Positions 6,460 through 14,031 of a DNA stretch of 24,052 bases are shown here, piece after piece (position 1 is the stretch's first letter; every line of letters begins with the position of its first letter). The position numbers and the translations under genes are program-made. The stretch covers positions 1-24,052 of the forward strand of contig JBKOZS010000222.1 in the NCBI GenBank assembly GCA_046726015.1. The letters run 5' to 3'. The stretch comes from QHWT01 sp046726015. Lineage in GTDB: Bacteria > Acidobacteriota > Vicinamibacteria > Vicinamibacterales > 2-12-FULL-66-21. Under the pieces are notes generated by a model, which saw nothing but the letters and a program-made list of their open reading frames with translations, ran no database searches and was not told where the DNA came from.

Positions 6460-7260
6460 ATGCCCTTCTCCCGCATTGCTGGCATGGGGCTTGTCACGCT
6501 GGCTCTGCCAGTCGCCGCCTGTGCCGCCTCTTCCGAAAGACTCGACGTCCTCGTCCGTGGCAAAACGCTGACGCTTGCGATCTATCAACCCGAGGTCCAG
6601 CCCGTGCGCGGGACCATCGTGATGGGGAGCGGCGACGTCGGCTGGGTCGGGCTCGGGCCGACGATCGCTCAGGAACTCGCGGAGCGCGGTTATCTGGTCG
6701 CCGGCGTGAACGTGAGGCAGTACCTGTCGTCATTTACGTCCGGCAAGGAACACCTGGAAACCGTCGATGTCCCGGCTGACTTCCGCGCCATCGCCGACCA
6801 GCTGAGACAGAGGGCCGTTGTCACACGTCCGGTGATTGTGTCGGGGGTGTCGGAAGGGGCAGCGCTGGCGGTGCTGGCCGCATCCGACCGGAAGAACCAC
6901 GACTGGATCGACGGTGTCATCACGATGGGGCTTCCGCCGACAGCGGAACTCGCGTGGCGCTGGACGGACGCGAGCGCGTGGTTCACCAAACGTGACGCGG
7001 ACGAGCCGTCGTTTGCTCCGTGCGACGTGATCGCGTCGGTGGCTCCGGTGCCGCTGTTCATGATTCAGTCTCGCACGGATGAATACGTCTCGCCGTCGGA
7101 CTACGCGCGCCTGCTCACGACCGCGCACGAACCGAAGCAGCTCACGCTGATCGATGCCAGCAACCATCGCTTCACGGATCGACGGCAGGAATTGCGGGCC
7201 GCCGTTTTTGCGGGGCTCGCCTGGATCGATCAAATCGGTGCGAAGAGGGGGCCCGCGTGA
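6460..7260 (+). CDS. VirJ/AcvB-family alpha/beta hydrolase, exported
   Basis: The 266-residue serine hydrolase has an N-terminal export signal (residues 1-22); VAAC at 18-21 fits a lipobox, so it may be a periplasmic lipoprotein. The core shows GSGDVGWVGLG (56-66), the signature loop of VirJ/AcvB proteins, then GVSEG with nucleophile S131. D207 (RTDEYV) and H237 (SNHRF) complete a plausible triad. Agrobacterium AcvB is reported to hydrolyse lysyl-phosphatidylglycerol in the periplasm and to share an operon with the synthase LpiA. Here the stop codon overlaps the GTG start of an MprF/LpiA gene (GTGA, 7257-7260), the same pairing in reverse order, which strongly suggests the same substrate. Length fits single-domain VirJ rather than the longer two-domain AcvB. 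The start ATG 6460 has only a weak GGCGG upstream; ATG 6484 is an alternative. Confidence 0.88.
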   Translation: MPFSRIAGMGLVTLALPVAACAASSERLDVLVRGKTLTLAIYQPEVQPVRGTIVMGSGDVGWVGLGPTIAQELAERGYLVAGVNVRQYLSSFTSGKEHLETVDVPADFRAIADQLRQRAVVTRPVIVSGVSEGAALAVLAASDRKNHDWIDGVITMGLPPTAELAWRWTDASAWFTKRDADEPSFAPCDVIASVAPVPLFMIQSRTDEYVSPSDYARLLTTAHEPKQLTLIDASNHRFTDRRQELRAAVFAGLAWIDQIGAKRGPA

Positions 7261-9950
7261 GATTGGGTGTGGACGTGTTCCGCCGAGGTCCGAGGCCCGA
7301 GGTCCGAGGCCCGGGGTCCGAGGCTCAAGGTCCGAGGCCCGAGATCCGAGGCCCGAGGTCTGAGGCCCGACGTCTCTGGGAGCGCCTGTCACTCACGCGC
7401 GCGTGGGAGTGGACTGTCGCCCACGCCGCGCGTATCTGGGGTTTCGCGCTTGTCAGTCTGGTGCTCGCGCTTTCCTGGCACACGCTCCGCGGCATTCACA
7501 CGCGCGAATTTCGCCTGGCGCTTCATTCGCTCGACGGTCGACAGCTGACGATCGCTGCGGCCATCACCATCGCCAACATAACCGTCATGGGGCTGTATGA
7601 CGTGATTGCGTTCCGTCACACCCGCACGCGAGCGTCAGAACGGTGGCAATTCGGCGCGGTTGCTTTCTGCTGGAGCAATTTCCTGACGCTGGGTCCGCTC
7701 GCGGGTCCTGCGATTCGCCTCTGGCTGTATCGCAGCCGTGTCAACGATCTTGCCGAGCTGCACGCGGGAATCGTCTCTGTCGTGATCGCGTTTGCGTCCG
7801 GCCTCGCCGGCTGGACGCTCGCCGCTCTGTTGATGGCGCGCGTCGGTGGCGGCATCTTCGTGCTTCCGGTGACCGCACTCGTGTTGGTCATGGCCGTCGC
7901 GTGGATCGGCCGCGCGTTCGCGCAGCGTATCGAACGCGTTGCCGGCCCCGCGGCTGGATCGGCTTCAACGATCGAGCTGGCGATCGTGGGCTGGGTCGAC
8001 TGGCTGTTCGCGGCCGCCGCGTTCATCGCGTGCTTTCACGGAGCCGGCAATGGCGCAGCGGTGCTGCGATCGGTTGATACGTTCTTTTATGGCCAGGTCA
8101 TTGGACTCGTCAGCCTGGTTCCTGGCGGCTTCGGAAGCAGCGATGCGTTCTGGATCGCACGGTTGCCCTTCAGCCAGAGCATCACGGCCGCGGTGCTGAC
8201 CGCGTATCGATTCATTTATTACATCGCGCCGTGGTTTACCGCGTCTCTTGTTCTGCTTTCGTGGGCCACGCGGCAGTCTTCGAGACGCGTGGACATTGCC
8301 CGGCGCATCATCGCGAGCCTGGTCGGCGGCGCCGGCGTGCTCATCGTGCTCAGCAGCGCGTCACCGGCGCTGCACGCCCGCCTCCTCCTGATGGAACAGT
8401 ACGTGCCGCTGCCGCTCGTGGAACTCGGCCAGGTGACGGCGGCGCTCGCGGGACTCCTCCTCCTCGTGCTCGCGCGCGGCCTCGCCCGCGGCTACGATGC
8501 TGCCTACAAGGCAACGCTCGCGCTGCTGCTCCTCGCTGGTTTCGCGTCGATCCTCAAGGGTCTCGATTGGGAAGAGAGCCTCGCGCTCGGCACGGTTGGC
8601 GCCGCCGCCTGGTCGCAGGCCGGACTCTTCGATCGCGCGAGCGGCGGTGACTGGCTGGAATGGGGAGATCTTGGTCTCGGGTTCGCCGCGCTCCTGCTGT
8701 TCCTGACGTTCGGCACGTTCTCGCATCATTTGAGCCGTGCCGCACTCGAAGGCTGGAACTCTATTGGTTACCACTTCCAGGCGGCGCGCTTCATGCGCAG
8801 CGCCGCCTCGATGCTGCTTCTCGTGGCGATCGCGTCGCTGTATGCGATGCTGCGGACCCCGGTCGACTTCCAGACCCCGGACGACGCGGATATCACGCGC
8901 GCTCTCACGGCACACGCGGCGTTTGGATCCGGCACGACACCGCTGATGGTGGCCGTGGGTGACAAGTCGATTTTCTTCGATGCTGCCGGTGGGTTCTGTC
9001 TCTATCGAACGATTGGCCCGTATCTCGTCACGTTTTCCGATCCAGTCGTACGGGGGCCTTCCGAGCGCAGTGCGTTCATCGATGCGCTCTTCGCGTTTGC
9101 CGCCGACCTCGATCGGCGGCCGCTCTTCTACCAGGTGTCGGTGGACTGGATTCCGCTGTTGCACGATCGCGGGTATCACCTGTTCAAGCTCGGAGAAGAG
9201 GCGCACGTGCCACTCGATCGGGTCACGACCCAGGGACATGCCGGAAAGATGACGCGGCAGATCATCCGGCGTGCCGAGCGTGACGGCGTCGCATTCCGCA
9301 TTCTCGAGACGCCGGAGGTCGAGCGCCGCATGCCGGAACTCGCGAACGTCTCGGATTCGTGGCTTGCCGCCAAGCAGCTGACGGAACGGCAGTTCTCGAT
9401 CGGCTACTTCGATCCGTCATACCTCGCCCGATGCCGGTGCGCCGCCGTGGAGGAAACGCACGGGCAGCGCAGGATTCTGGCGTTTGCCAACCTGCTCGAA
9501 AGCCCGTCTCGCGACGAATTGTCGATCGACCTGATGCGCTACCGTGCGGACGCGCCCAGCGTGATGGATTTCCTGATCACGTCGCTGCTGCTTCACGGAA
9601 AGGACGCCGGGTACCAGACGTTCAACCTGGGCATGGCGCCGCTGGCATCCGTCGGCGAGCACCGCGATGCTCACGCCCGCGAGCGGCTCGCCGCGTTCTT
9701 CTTTCGCCGCGGTGAGGCTTGGTACAACTTTCAGGGGATCCGCTTTTACAAGGAAAAGTTCGACCCGGAGTGGAGCCCGCGCTACCTCGCGTATCAGCGC
9801 GCCGGCGAGTGGCCGATAGCGCTCGCAAATGTCAGTGCGCTCATCGCCGGAAGCTGGCGCCACGCGCTCCTTCCGGGGCGCGACACATCACATCAGCCCG
9901 CCGCCGCCGACGGGCAGCAGTCGCAGGCCACGGCGAGGCAGGCTGTATAG
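7257..9950 (+). CDS. mprF: Phosphatidylglycerol lysyltransferase/flippase (MprF/LpiA family)
   Basis: The 897-residue protein has an N-terminal multi-helix membrane domain (about residues 55-540) and a C-terminal cytoplasmic DUF2156 aminoacyl-transferase domain (about 550-870). The membrane part would flip the lipid. The soluble part would move an aminoacyl group, usually Lys, from tRNA to phosphatidylglycerol. Landmarks are SIDLMRYRADAP with VMDFL just after it (near 756-772), FNLGMAPL (near 790) and KEKFDPEWSPRYLAY (near 832-846). The GTG start overlaps the stop of the VirJ-like hydrolase, implying coupled translation. Residues 10-40 come from a 7-bp tandem repeat and read as an Arg/Pro/Glu-rich seven-residue repeat. 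No ATG, GTG or TTG lies in frame between the repeat and the first helix, so that segment should be in the protein. Amino-acid specificity cannot be read from the sequence. Confidence 0.93.
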   Translation: MRLGVDVFRRGPRPEVRGPGSEAQGPRPEIRGPRSEARRLWERLSLTRAWEWTVAHAARIWGFALVSLVLALSWHTLRGIHTREFRLALHSLDGRQLTIAAAITIANITVMGLYDVIAFRHTRTRASERWQFGAVAFCWSNFLTLGPLAGPAIRLWLYRSRVNDLAELHAGIVSVVIAFASGLAGWTLAALLMARVGGGIFVLPVTALVLVMAVAWIGRAFAQRIERVAGPAAGSASTIELAIVGWVDWLFAAAAFIACFHGAGNGAAVLRSVDTFFYGQVIGLVSLVPGGFGSSDAFWIARLPFSQSITAAVLTAYRFIYYIAPWFTASLVLLSWATRQSSRRVDIARRIIASLVGGAGVLIVLSSASPALHARLLLMEQYVPLPLVELGQVTAALAGLLLLVLARGLARGYDAAYKATLALLLLAGFASILKGLDWEESLALGTVGAAAWSQAGLFDRASGGDWLEWGDLGLGFAALLLFLTFGTFSHHLSRAALEGWNSIGYHFQAARFMRSAASMLLLVAIASLYAMLRTPVDFQTPDDADITRALTAHAAFGSGTTPLMVAVGDKSIFFDAAGGFCLYRTIGPYLVTFSDPVVRGPSERSAFIDALFAFAADLDRRPLFYQVSVDWIPLLHDRGYHLFKLGEEAHVPLDRVTTQGHAGKMTRQIIRRAERDGVAFRILETPEVERRMPELANVSDSWLAAKQLTERQFSIGYFDPSYLARCRCAAVEETHGQRRILAFANLLESPSRDELSIDLMRYRADAPSVMDFLITSLLLHGKDAGYQTFNLGMAPLASVGEHRDAHARERLAAFFFRRGEAWYNFQGIRFYKEKFDPEWSPRYLAYQRAGEWPIALANVSALIAGSWRHALLPGRDTSHQPAAADGQQSQATARQAV
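7284..7374 (+). repeat. Heptanucleotide tandem repeat (CGAGGYC x13) inside the mprF coding sequence
   Basis: Thirteen consecutive 7-bp units run from 7284 to 7374, mostly alternating CGAGGTC and CGAGGCC (a 14-bp higher order), with a few substitutions (CGGGGTC, CAAGGTC, CGAGATC). Seven is not a multiple of three, so three units (21 bp) give a seven-residue peptide period: GPRPEVR, GPGSEAQ, GPRPEIR, GPRSEAR. All six frames lack stops here. The same unit recurs at 11344-11385. Confidence 0.92.
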
Positions 9951-10116
9951 ATGAGGTAGTAGATTGGCCAACTGGCCCAGTGATGACCCGGCACCACGGA
10001 CGCGTTACAGCCCAATCGGCCAAGGAATTGTCCGGCGTCCGCACCTCGGAGCACCGCAAAGTCGGCGAATCTCGAACAAATCCTGCGTGGCGGCACGCTT
10101 GCTATGTCTCGCACGC

Positions 10117-10362
10117 ATGGGCTTTATCGAACGCAGGAAACTGCAACGCCGCGCCGACTCGCGCGGCGGAAGACGGCTCGAGGACTGGGTCCCGGTGCGT
10201 CGATGTTCGTGCGAGGCAGGCGATACGACCGTCGGCGAGGGAAACCTCTTCGAGTGGCGGAAGTGCAAGGCGTGTGGCGCGGTCTGGCCTATGCTTTGCG
10301 CTTCCGCATTTGAACCTCTCGTCCCCCATCAGCAAAGCCCACTCGATCCATTAACCCATTGA
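10117..10362 (+). CDS. Small zinc-ribbon-like protein, hypothetical
   Basis: The frame of 81 residues from ATG 10117 has a basic N-terminus (MGFIERRKLQRRADSRGGRR) and then RRCSCEAGDT followed by WRKCKACGAVWP. The C-x-C and C-x-x-C pairs about 20 residues apart resemble a zinc ribbon. Third codon positions are mostly G/C across the first 60 residues, as in real genes here. The last 24 residues lie antisense to the 3' end of the anti-sigma kinase gene (74-bp convergent overlap), which is a warning sign. No Shine-Dalgarno is visible, and the start is the least certain part. The family is unknown to me. The 166 bp between mprF and this ORF contain only a short TTGGCCAA palindrome (9964-9971). Confidence 0.5.
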   Translation: MGFIERRKLQRRADSRGGRRLEDWVPVRRCSCEAGDTTVGEGNLFEWRKCKACGAVWPMLCASAFEPLVPHQQSPLDPLTH

Positions 10363-11311
10363 TCAGGAAAATGCCGCGTCCGCTCGGTTTCATCAGGTTG
10401 GCGGGATCGAGCGGGTTGGCGACGGCAGTGTGATCGAATCCGGTCCCGGGATCCCGGACCACGATCATCACCTCGTCGCCGCTCTCGTCGCACGTGACGC
10501 AGCATTGAACCTTGTTCGCGGGATCGTTTCGGCATCCGTGGCGGATGGCGTTCGCGACCGCTTCCTGCAGCGCGAGTTCGACGGCGGAGATGTCGGTCTC
10601 GGCCCAGCCCTTCCCCAACAGCATCCGTCGCACGCCATCGGTGATCGTCGGGATGGCGTGCGGATCCGCGGGAATGGTCATGTCGAACTGGCACGTTGAA
10701 CAGAAGGGAATCAACGCGCTCAGCTTCTGCACGTCTTCGAGCGCGATCTGCAGCTCCGAGTTCAGCGCGGCCTGTTCCGCTTCCGCGCGATCACGCGCCG
10801 CCAGCGCCTGGCGCAGATCCATGAGGTTGCGCCGCAGTTCGAGCTGCGCTTCGGTCTGGCGCTTGAGCGCTTCGAGCGCTTCGATCTGCTCGGCGGTCAA
10901 CGTCCGCTCGACGCTGTCCACGACGCATAGTGTTCCGAGCGCATGACCATCCGGCGTGACCAGGGGCGCGCCGGCATAGAAGCGGACGTGCGGTTCCCCC
11001 GTCACCATTGGATTGTCGCGCAGCCGATCGTCTTCCTGCGCGGCAGGGACGACAATCAGTCCGCGCTGCTTGATCGTATGCGCGCTGCAAAACGACATCG
11101 TCCGGTCGACTTGAGAGATTGAGAGGCCGACGCGCGCCTTGAACCACTGCCGGTCGGCGTCGATCAGGCCGATGAACGCGATTGGCGTGCCGCAGATCTG
11201 CGCGGCGATGACCACGAGGTCATCGAAGGCGCGCTCGGGTTCCGTGTCGAGGATGCGATACCGCTCGAGTGCGGCAAGGCGCGCCGTTTCGTTACCCGAC
11301 TGCGCGGCCAT
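10289..11311 (-). CDS. GAF-domain anti-sigma regulatory kinase (HATPase_c_2, RsbW-like)
   Basis: The 340-residue soluble protein combines an N-terminal GAF sensor (about residues 10-160, with TMSFCSAHTI and VRFYAGAPLVTPDGHALGTL), a coiled-coil linker (160-198), and a GHKL ATPase of the serine-kinase type (about 215-335). The ATPase motifs are ELALQEAVANAIRHG (N-box, N254), RDPGTGFD (G1, D287) and GRGIFLI (G2, 311-317). There is no phospho-accepting His domain, so it should phosphorylate a STAS protein or sequester a sigma factor rather than act as a two-component kinase. The linker ends in LIPFCSTCQ (C204, C207), a Cys pair of the kind seen before output domains in related sensors and possibly redox- or metal-responsive. 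The likely class of partner is the STAS protein at 1097-1468. A TATAAT lies only 8 nt before the ATG. Confidence 0.9.
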   Translation of the reverse strand: MAAQSGNETARLAALERYRILDTEPERAFDDLVVIAAQICGTPIAFIGLIDADRQWFKARVGLSISQVDRTMSFCSAHTIKQRGLIVVPAAQEDDRLRDNPMVTGEPHVRFYAGAPLVTPDGHALGTLCVVDSVERTLTAEQIEALEALKRQTEAQLELRRNLMDLRQALAARDRAEAEQAALNSELQIALEDVQKLSALIPFCSTCQFDMTIPADPHAIPTITDGVRRMLLGKGWAETDISAVELALQEAVANAIRHGCRNDPANKVQCCVTCDESGDEVMIVVRDPGTGFDHTAVANPLDPANLMKPSGRGIFLINGLMDRVGFADGGREVQMRKRKA

Positions 11312-11319
11312 CGGCGGGA

Positions 11320-11341
11320 ATTATACGCCGCTTGGCGGCGT
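11320..11341 (-). promoter_or_regulatory. -10 element and adjoining hairpin just upstream of the anti-sigma kinase start
   Basis: On the minus strand a consensus TATAAT (11325-11320) ends 8 nt before the ATG at 11311, so transcription would start almost at the start codon. Immediately upstream, ACGCCGC-TTG-GCGGCGT (11325-11341) is a 7-bp dyad next to the -10. The -35 position falls in the CGAGGTC repeat and shows no consensus match. The dyad may be an operator. Confidence 0.45.
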
Positions 11342-11343
11342 GC

Positions 11344-11385
11344 CGAGGTCCGAGGTCCGAGGTCCGAGATTCGAGGTCCGAGGTT
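11344..11385. repeat. Heptanucleotide tandem repeat (CGAGGTC x6)
   Basis: Six uninterrupted 7-bp units: three CGAGGTC, one CGAGATT, one CGAGGTC and one CGAGGTT. The unit and orientation match the array inside mprF. It lies between the divergent anti-sigma kinase and DUF4097-like genes and covers the -35 position of the former. Confidence 0.88.
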
Positions 11386-11482
11386 AGCGTTCCTTGGGCC
11401 CGTCACGCCGGCCCGCGCTGCCGCCGGGAGCCATTTCGAACTTCGCACGTGGGTAGTCCGTCCTCTACGGATTGGAGGCGCC

Positions 11483-12061
11483 ATGAAGATCCCGATGCTG
11501 GCCCTGGCGGCGGTACTTCTCTCGGCGGTTCCGGCCACCACCCAGTCCAAGCCATCCCCCGAGCAGGCGTTCGCGGCGGGCGGGACCGTCCGGCTGAACC
11601 TGGCGGCAGCCGCATACCGGATTCGCGGCCATGCGAACCAGCGCATCCAGGTTCGATGGAGCACCAATAAGTCCGAGATGACGGACCGGATTCACGCCAA
11701 CGTGGAGATCAAGGGCACGCGCGCCGTGATCTGGACGGTCGCGCCGCATAACAGTGGCGCGCACTTCGACATCGATGTGCCGGCCCGGTCGGACCTGGAG
11801 ATTGATTTGAATGCCGGCGACCTCGACGTGCGCGACGTCGAGGGCAACAAGAGCCTGTCGATGTGGGCGGGTGACGTCACGATTGACGTCGGCAAGGCCG
11901 AACTCTATCGAAGCGTCGAGGCGTCAGTGCGCGTCGGCGAGATCTCCGCACCACCGTTCAATCGCACGACTGGCGGGATCTTTCGATCGCTCTCCTGGTC
12001 GGGATCCGGCAAGTACATGTTCCGCGCGAAGCTGTTTGCGGGCGAACTGAGGCTGCGCTGA
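11483..12061 (+). CDS. Secreted DUF4097-like beta-repeat protein
   Basis: The 192-residue protein starts at ATG 11483 with GGAGG 4 nt upstream. A Sec signal peptide (residues about 1-20, MKIPMLALAAVLLSAVPATT) precedes an extracytoplasmic domain. After about residue 105 the chain shows repeated short strands with an Asp/Gly pattern: LEIDLNAGDLDVRDVEG, LSMWAGDVTIDVG and FAGELRLR, the layered turns of DUF4097-type (putative adhesin) proteins. Acidobacterial relatives end with a similar GKY-x-x-x-A-x-x-x-AG-[DE]-L-x-LR tail. Function is unknown; DUF4097 proteins are often linked to envelope stress or surface structures. It converges with the histidine kinase gene, 35 bp apart, with no recognisable terminator between them. 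Confidence 0.82.
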   Translation: MKIPMLALAAVLLSAVPATTQSKPSPEQAFAAGGTVRLNLAAAAYRIRGHANQRIQVRWSTNKSEMTDRIHANVEIKGTRAVIWTVAPHNSGAHFDIDVPARSDLEIDLNAGDLDVRDVEGNKSLSMWAGDVTIDVGKAELYRSVEASVRVGEISAPPFNRTTGGIFRSLSWSGSGKYMFRAKLFAGELRLR

Positions 12062-12096
12062 GATTTCAATCGTACAGAGAGGTTTAGGACACTCCC

Positions 12097-13947
12097 TCAG
12101 AGTACGTGGACATCATCGAGGCTCTTGTCGACGACTTTGAACTGCCGCGCGCTGCCCGCCGCTGGCACTTGCTTGAGGGGGAGGAGAACGCGGAACGTCG
12201 ATCCTTTGCCTTCTCCGCCGCTGTCAGCCGTGACGGTGCCTCCGTGCAATTCCGTGAGATGTCGCACGATGGCGAGGCCGAGGCCGAGTCCGCCAAAGCG
12301 CCGCCGCGTCCCCGCTTCGCCCTGGCGGAATCGTTCGAACACGTAGGGCAGGAATTCTGGTGCAATCCCGGCGCCCGTGTCGCTGACCGCGATCTCGACG
12401 TGCGCCCCAACGCGCCTTGCACGAAGCTCGACCGTCCCTTCTTCCGGTGTGAACTTGATGGCGTTCGACAGCAGATTCCAGACGATCTGCTGCAGCCGTA
12501 TCGGATCCGCGAGCACCGGCTCCATGTTGGGCTCGACACGCGACGCGAAGTGAATCGACTTCGCTGTGAGTGCTGGCGTCACCGTATCGACCGCCTGATC
12601 GAAAACAGCCGCCAGGTTCACGAGACGTGCTTCGATCCGCAGGGTTCCGCCGATCGCCCGTGACACGTCGAGCAGATCGTCGATCAGGCGCGTCTGCGCG
12701 ACGGCGTTGCGCTCCACGGCGGCCAACGCACGCAGCTGGTGCTCGCGCGGCATCTCCTTGCTGACGAGGACGCGCACCCATCCATAGATTGCGGTAAGTG
12801 GCGTCCGCAGCTCGTGCGAGATCGTCATGAGGAACTCGTCCTTCAGATAACTCGCCGCTTCCGTCTCGTGCCGCGCTTTCTGCTCGTTCTCCAGCGCCTC
12901 TTCCAGCCGCTCGTTCGCCGCCCGCAGCCGTTCCGCCTCGGAACGCTGTACGTCAATGAGTGCCTCCTCGACCCTGACGCGCGCGTCCATCTGCCGGAAC
13001 ACCACCAGCAGCATGCATCCAACGGTCAGCGCCAGCGCGCTCGCGGCTAACGCCGCAAGGCGGCGCTGGTGATACCAGTCTGCGAGGATTTCGTCTCGGC
13101 TGAGCGACACGCCGACCACCAGCGGCGGCTCGCGAATAATCTTGTATGCGCTGAGAAACGCCGGACCGCCGGTTTCGACCGGCCCATCGACGCTCCCGTC
13201 GCGTCCGGCGCGCAGGGCCGTCCGCAGGATCGGATTGTTCTCGGCGGCCTGGTTGATCGGGTTCTTGTCCGATGGCTCGCGGAACAGGACGACCCCGTCC
13301 GGATGAAAGACCCACGTGATGCCCGCCTGCCCGACGTCGGCCGCGCGGAAGAAGGCGCGATAGCGCTCGGGAAGGACCGTCGCGACGACGGTGCCATCGA
13401 ACTTGCCCGCGTCGTCGGTCAGCCGGCGCCCGATCGGGATCACGAACTGCTGCGGATCGACAACCGTGAGAAAGGGGCGATCGACAACGAGTTCGTCGTG
13501 TTCGAGCGAGGCGAGCCGCTTGAACACGTAGTTGTCGCGCCGTGATGCGCCGATGATCGCCGGTTGCGTCGAATGCAGGATGCGGCCGCTCCCGTCGGTG
13601 ACCGTCAGCGACCCGCCGCCCGGAAGTGAGACCTTTGCCGCGGCGAGGATGGGCTCCCAGTCTTCTGTTCTCGCGCGTGGGCCGCCCACGCGTTTCGCGT
13701 GGACGATGAGTTGCCGCAGCGACGCGTCGGTCAGCGCAAACGATCCGCGCACGTACTCCGACAGGACGTTCGCGAGGTTCCCTGCGCGCAGCTCGGCCCC
13801 TTCCAGCGCCCGCCGGCGCGCGACCATCAGATAAGCGGCTTGGAGCGTCACGACAAAGGCAAGCACTGAAGCCGTGAACGCGGTGATGAGGAACCTGGGA
13901 CGACGCTGAAGCAAGTTTGGGGCACCCGTGGGTCGCAAGGCGGGCAT
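12097..13947 (-). CDS. Membrane sensor histidine kinase with dCache-like periplasmic domain
   Basis: The 616-residue kinase has two membrane helices (about 19-42 and 297-317) framing a periplasmic domain of about 250 residues that resembles the double-Cache (dCache) sensor, including TVTDGSGRILHST and WVFHPDGVVLFRE. A cytoplasmic coiled coil (325-365) leads to HisKA with the phosphorylation site H378 (MTISHELRTPL). The HATPase_c domain follows, with N-box NLLSNAIKFT (N495), G1 SDTGAGI (522-528) and G2 GLGLGLAIVRHL (553-564). All catalytic motifs are intact. The hydrophobic signal sensed cannot be read. No response regulator is adjacent, so it is an orphan kinase in this window. The antiporter gene upstream on the same strand ends 84 bp away, across two palindromes. 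Confidence 0.95.
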   Translation of the reverse strand: MPALRPTGAPNLLQRRPRFLITAFTASVLAFVVTLQAAYLMVARRRALEGAELRAGNLANVLSEYVRGSFALTDASLRQLIVHAKRVGGPRARTEDWEPILAAAKVSLPGGGSLTVTDGSGRILHSTQPAIIGASRRDNYVFKRLASLEHDELVVDRPFLTVVDPQQFVIPIGRRLTDDAGKFDGTVVATVLPERYRAFFRAADVGQAGITWVFHPDGVVLFREPSDKNPINQAAENNPILRTALRAGRDGSVDGPVETGGPAFLSAYKIIREPPLVVGVSLSRDEILADWYHQRRLAALAASALALTVGCMLLVVFRQMDARVRVEEALIDVQRSEAERLRAANERLEEALENEQKARHETEAASYLKDEFLMTISHELRTPLTAIYGWVRVLVSKEMPREHQLRALAAVERNAVAQTRLIDDLLDVSRAIGGTLRIEARLVNLAAVFDQAVDTVTPALTAKSIHFASRVEPNMEPVLADPIRLQQIVWNLLSNAIKFTPEEGTVELRARRVGAHVEIAVSDTGAGIAPEFLPYVFERFRQGEAGTRRRFGGLGLGLAIVRHLTELHGGTVTADSGGEGKGSTFRVLLPLKQVPAAGSARQFKVVDKSLDDVHVL

Positions 13948-13956
13948 TGTAACCCA

Positions 13957-13997
13957 CCCCGGCCGGGGCTTTACCCTTGAAGTAGCCGAAATTTCGG
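13957..13997. repeat. Two adjacent 12-bp palindromes between antiporter and kinase genes
   Basis: CCCCGGCCGGGG (13957-13968) and CCGAAATTTCGG (13986-13997) are each perfectly self-complementary. They lie in the 84-bp gap after the antiporter stop and immediately before the kinase start. The second could help end antiporter transcription. The first, 9 bp from the kinase ATG, could be a regulator site or limit ribosome access. Confidence 0.5.
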
Positions 13998-14031
13998 GCT
14001 CAGCCGGGGCCGCGGGGCGGGCCGTTCTGGC

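Noticed and set aside
7284..7374. CRISPR-like array
   Set aside because: The units are 7 bp and contiguous with no spacers, and no cas gene is present; it is a simple tandem repeat.
8361..9239. 292-residue minus-strand open frame
   Set aside because: Antisense to the MprF catalytic region; Arg/Glu-rich product with no start signal or family match.
9893..10114. Minus-strand ORF with a hydrophobic Cys-rich tail after mprF
   Set aside because: A short hydrophobic run is visible, but the ORF overlaps the mprF 3' end and competing frames and has no ribosome site.
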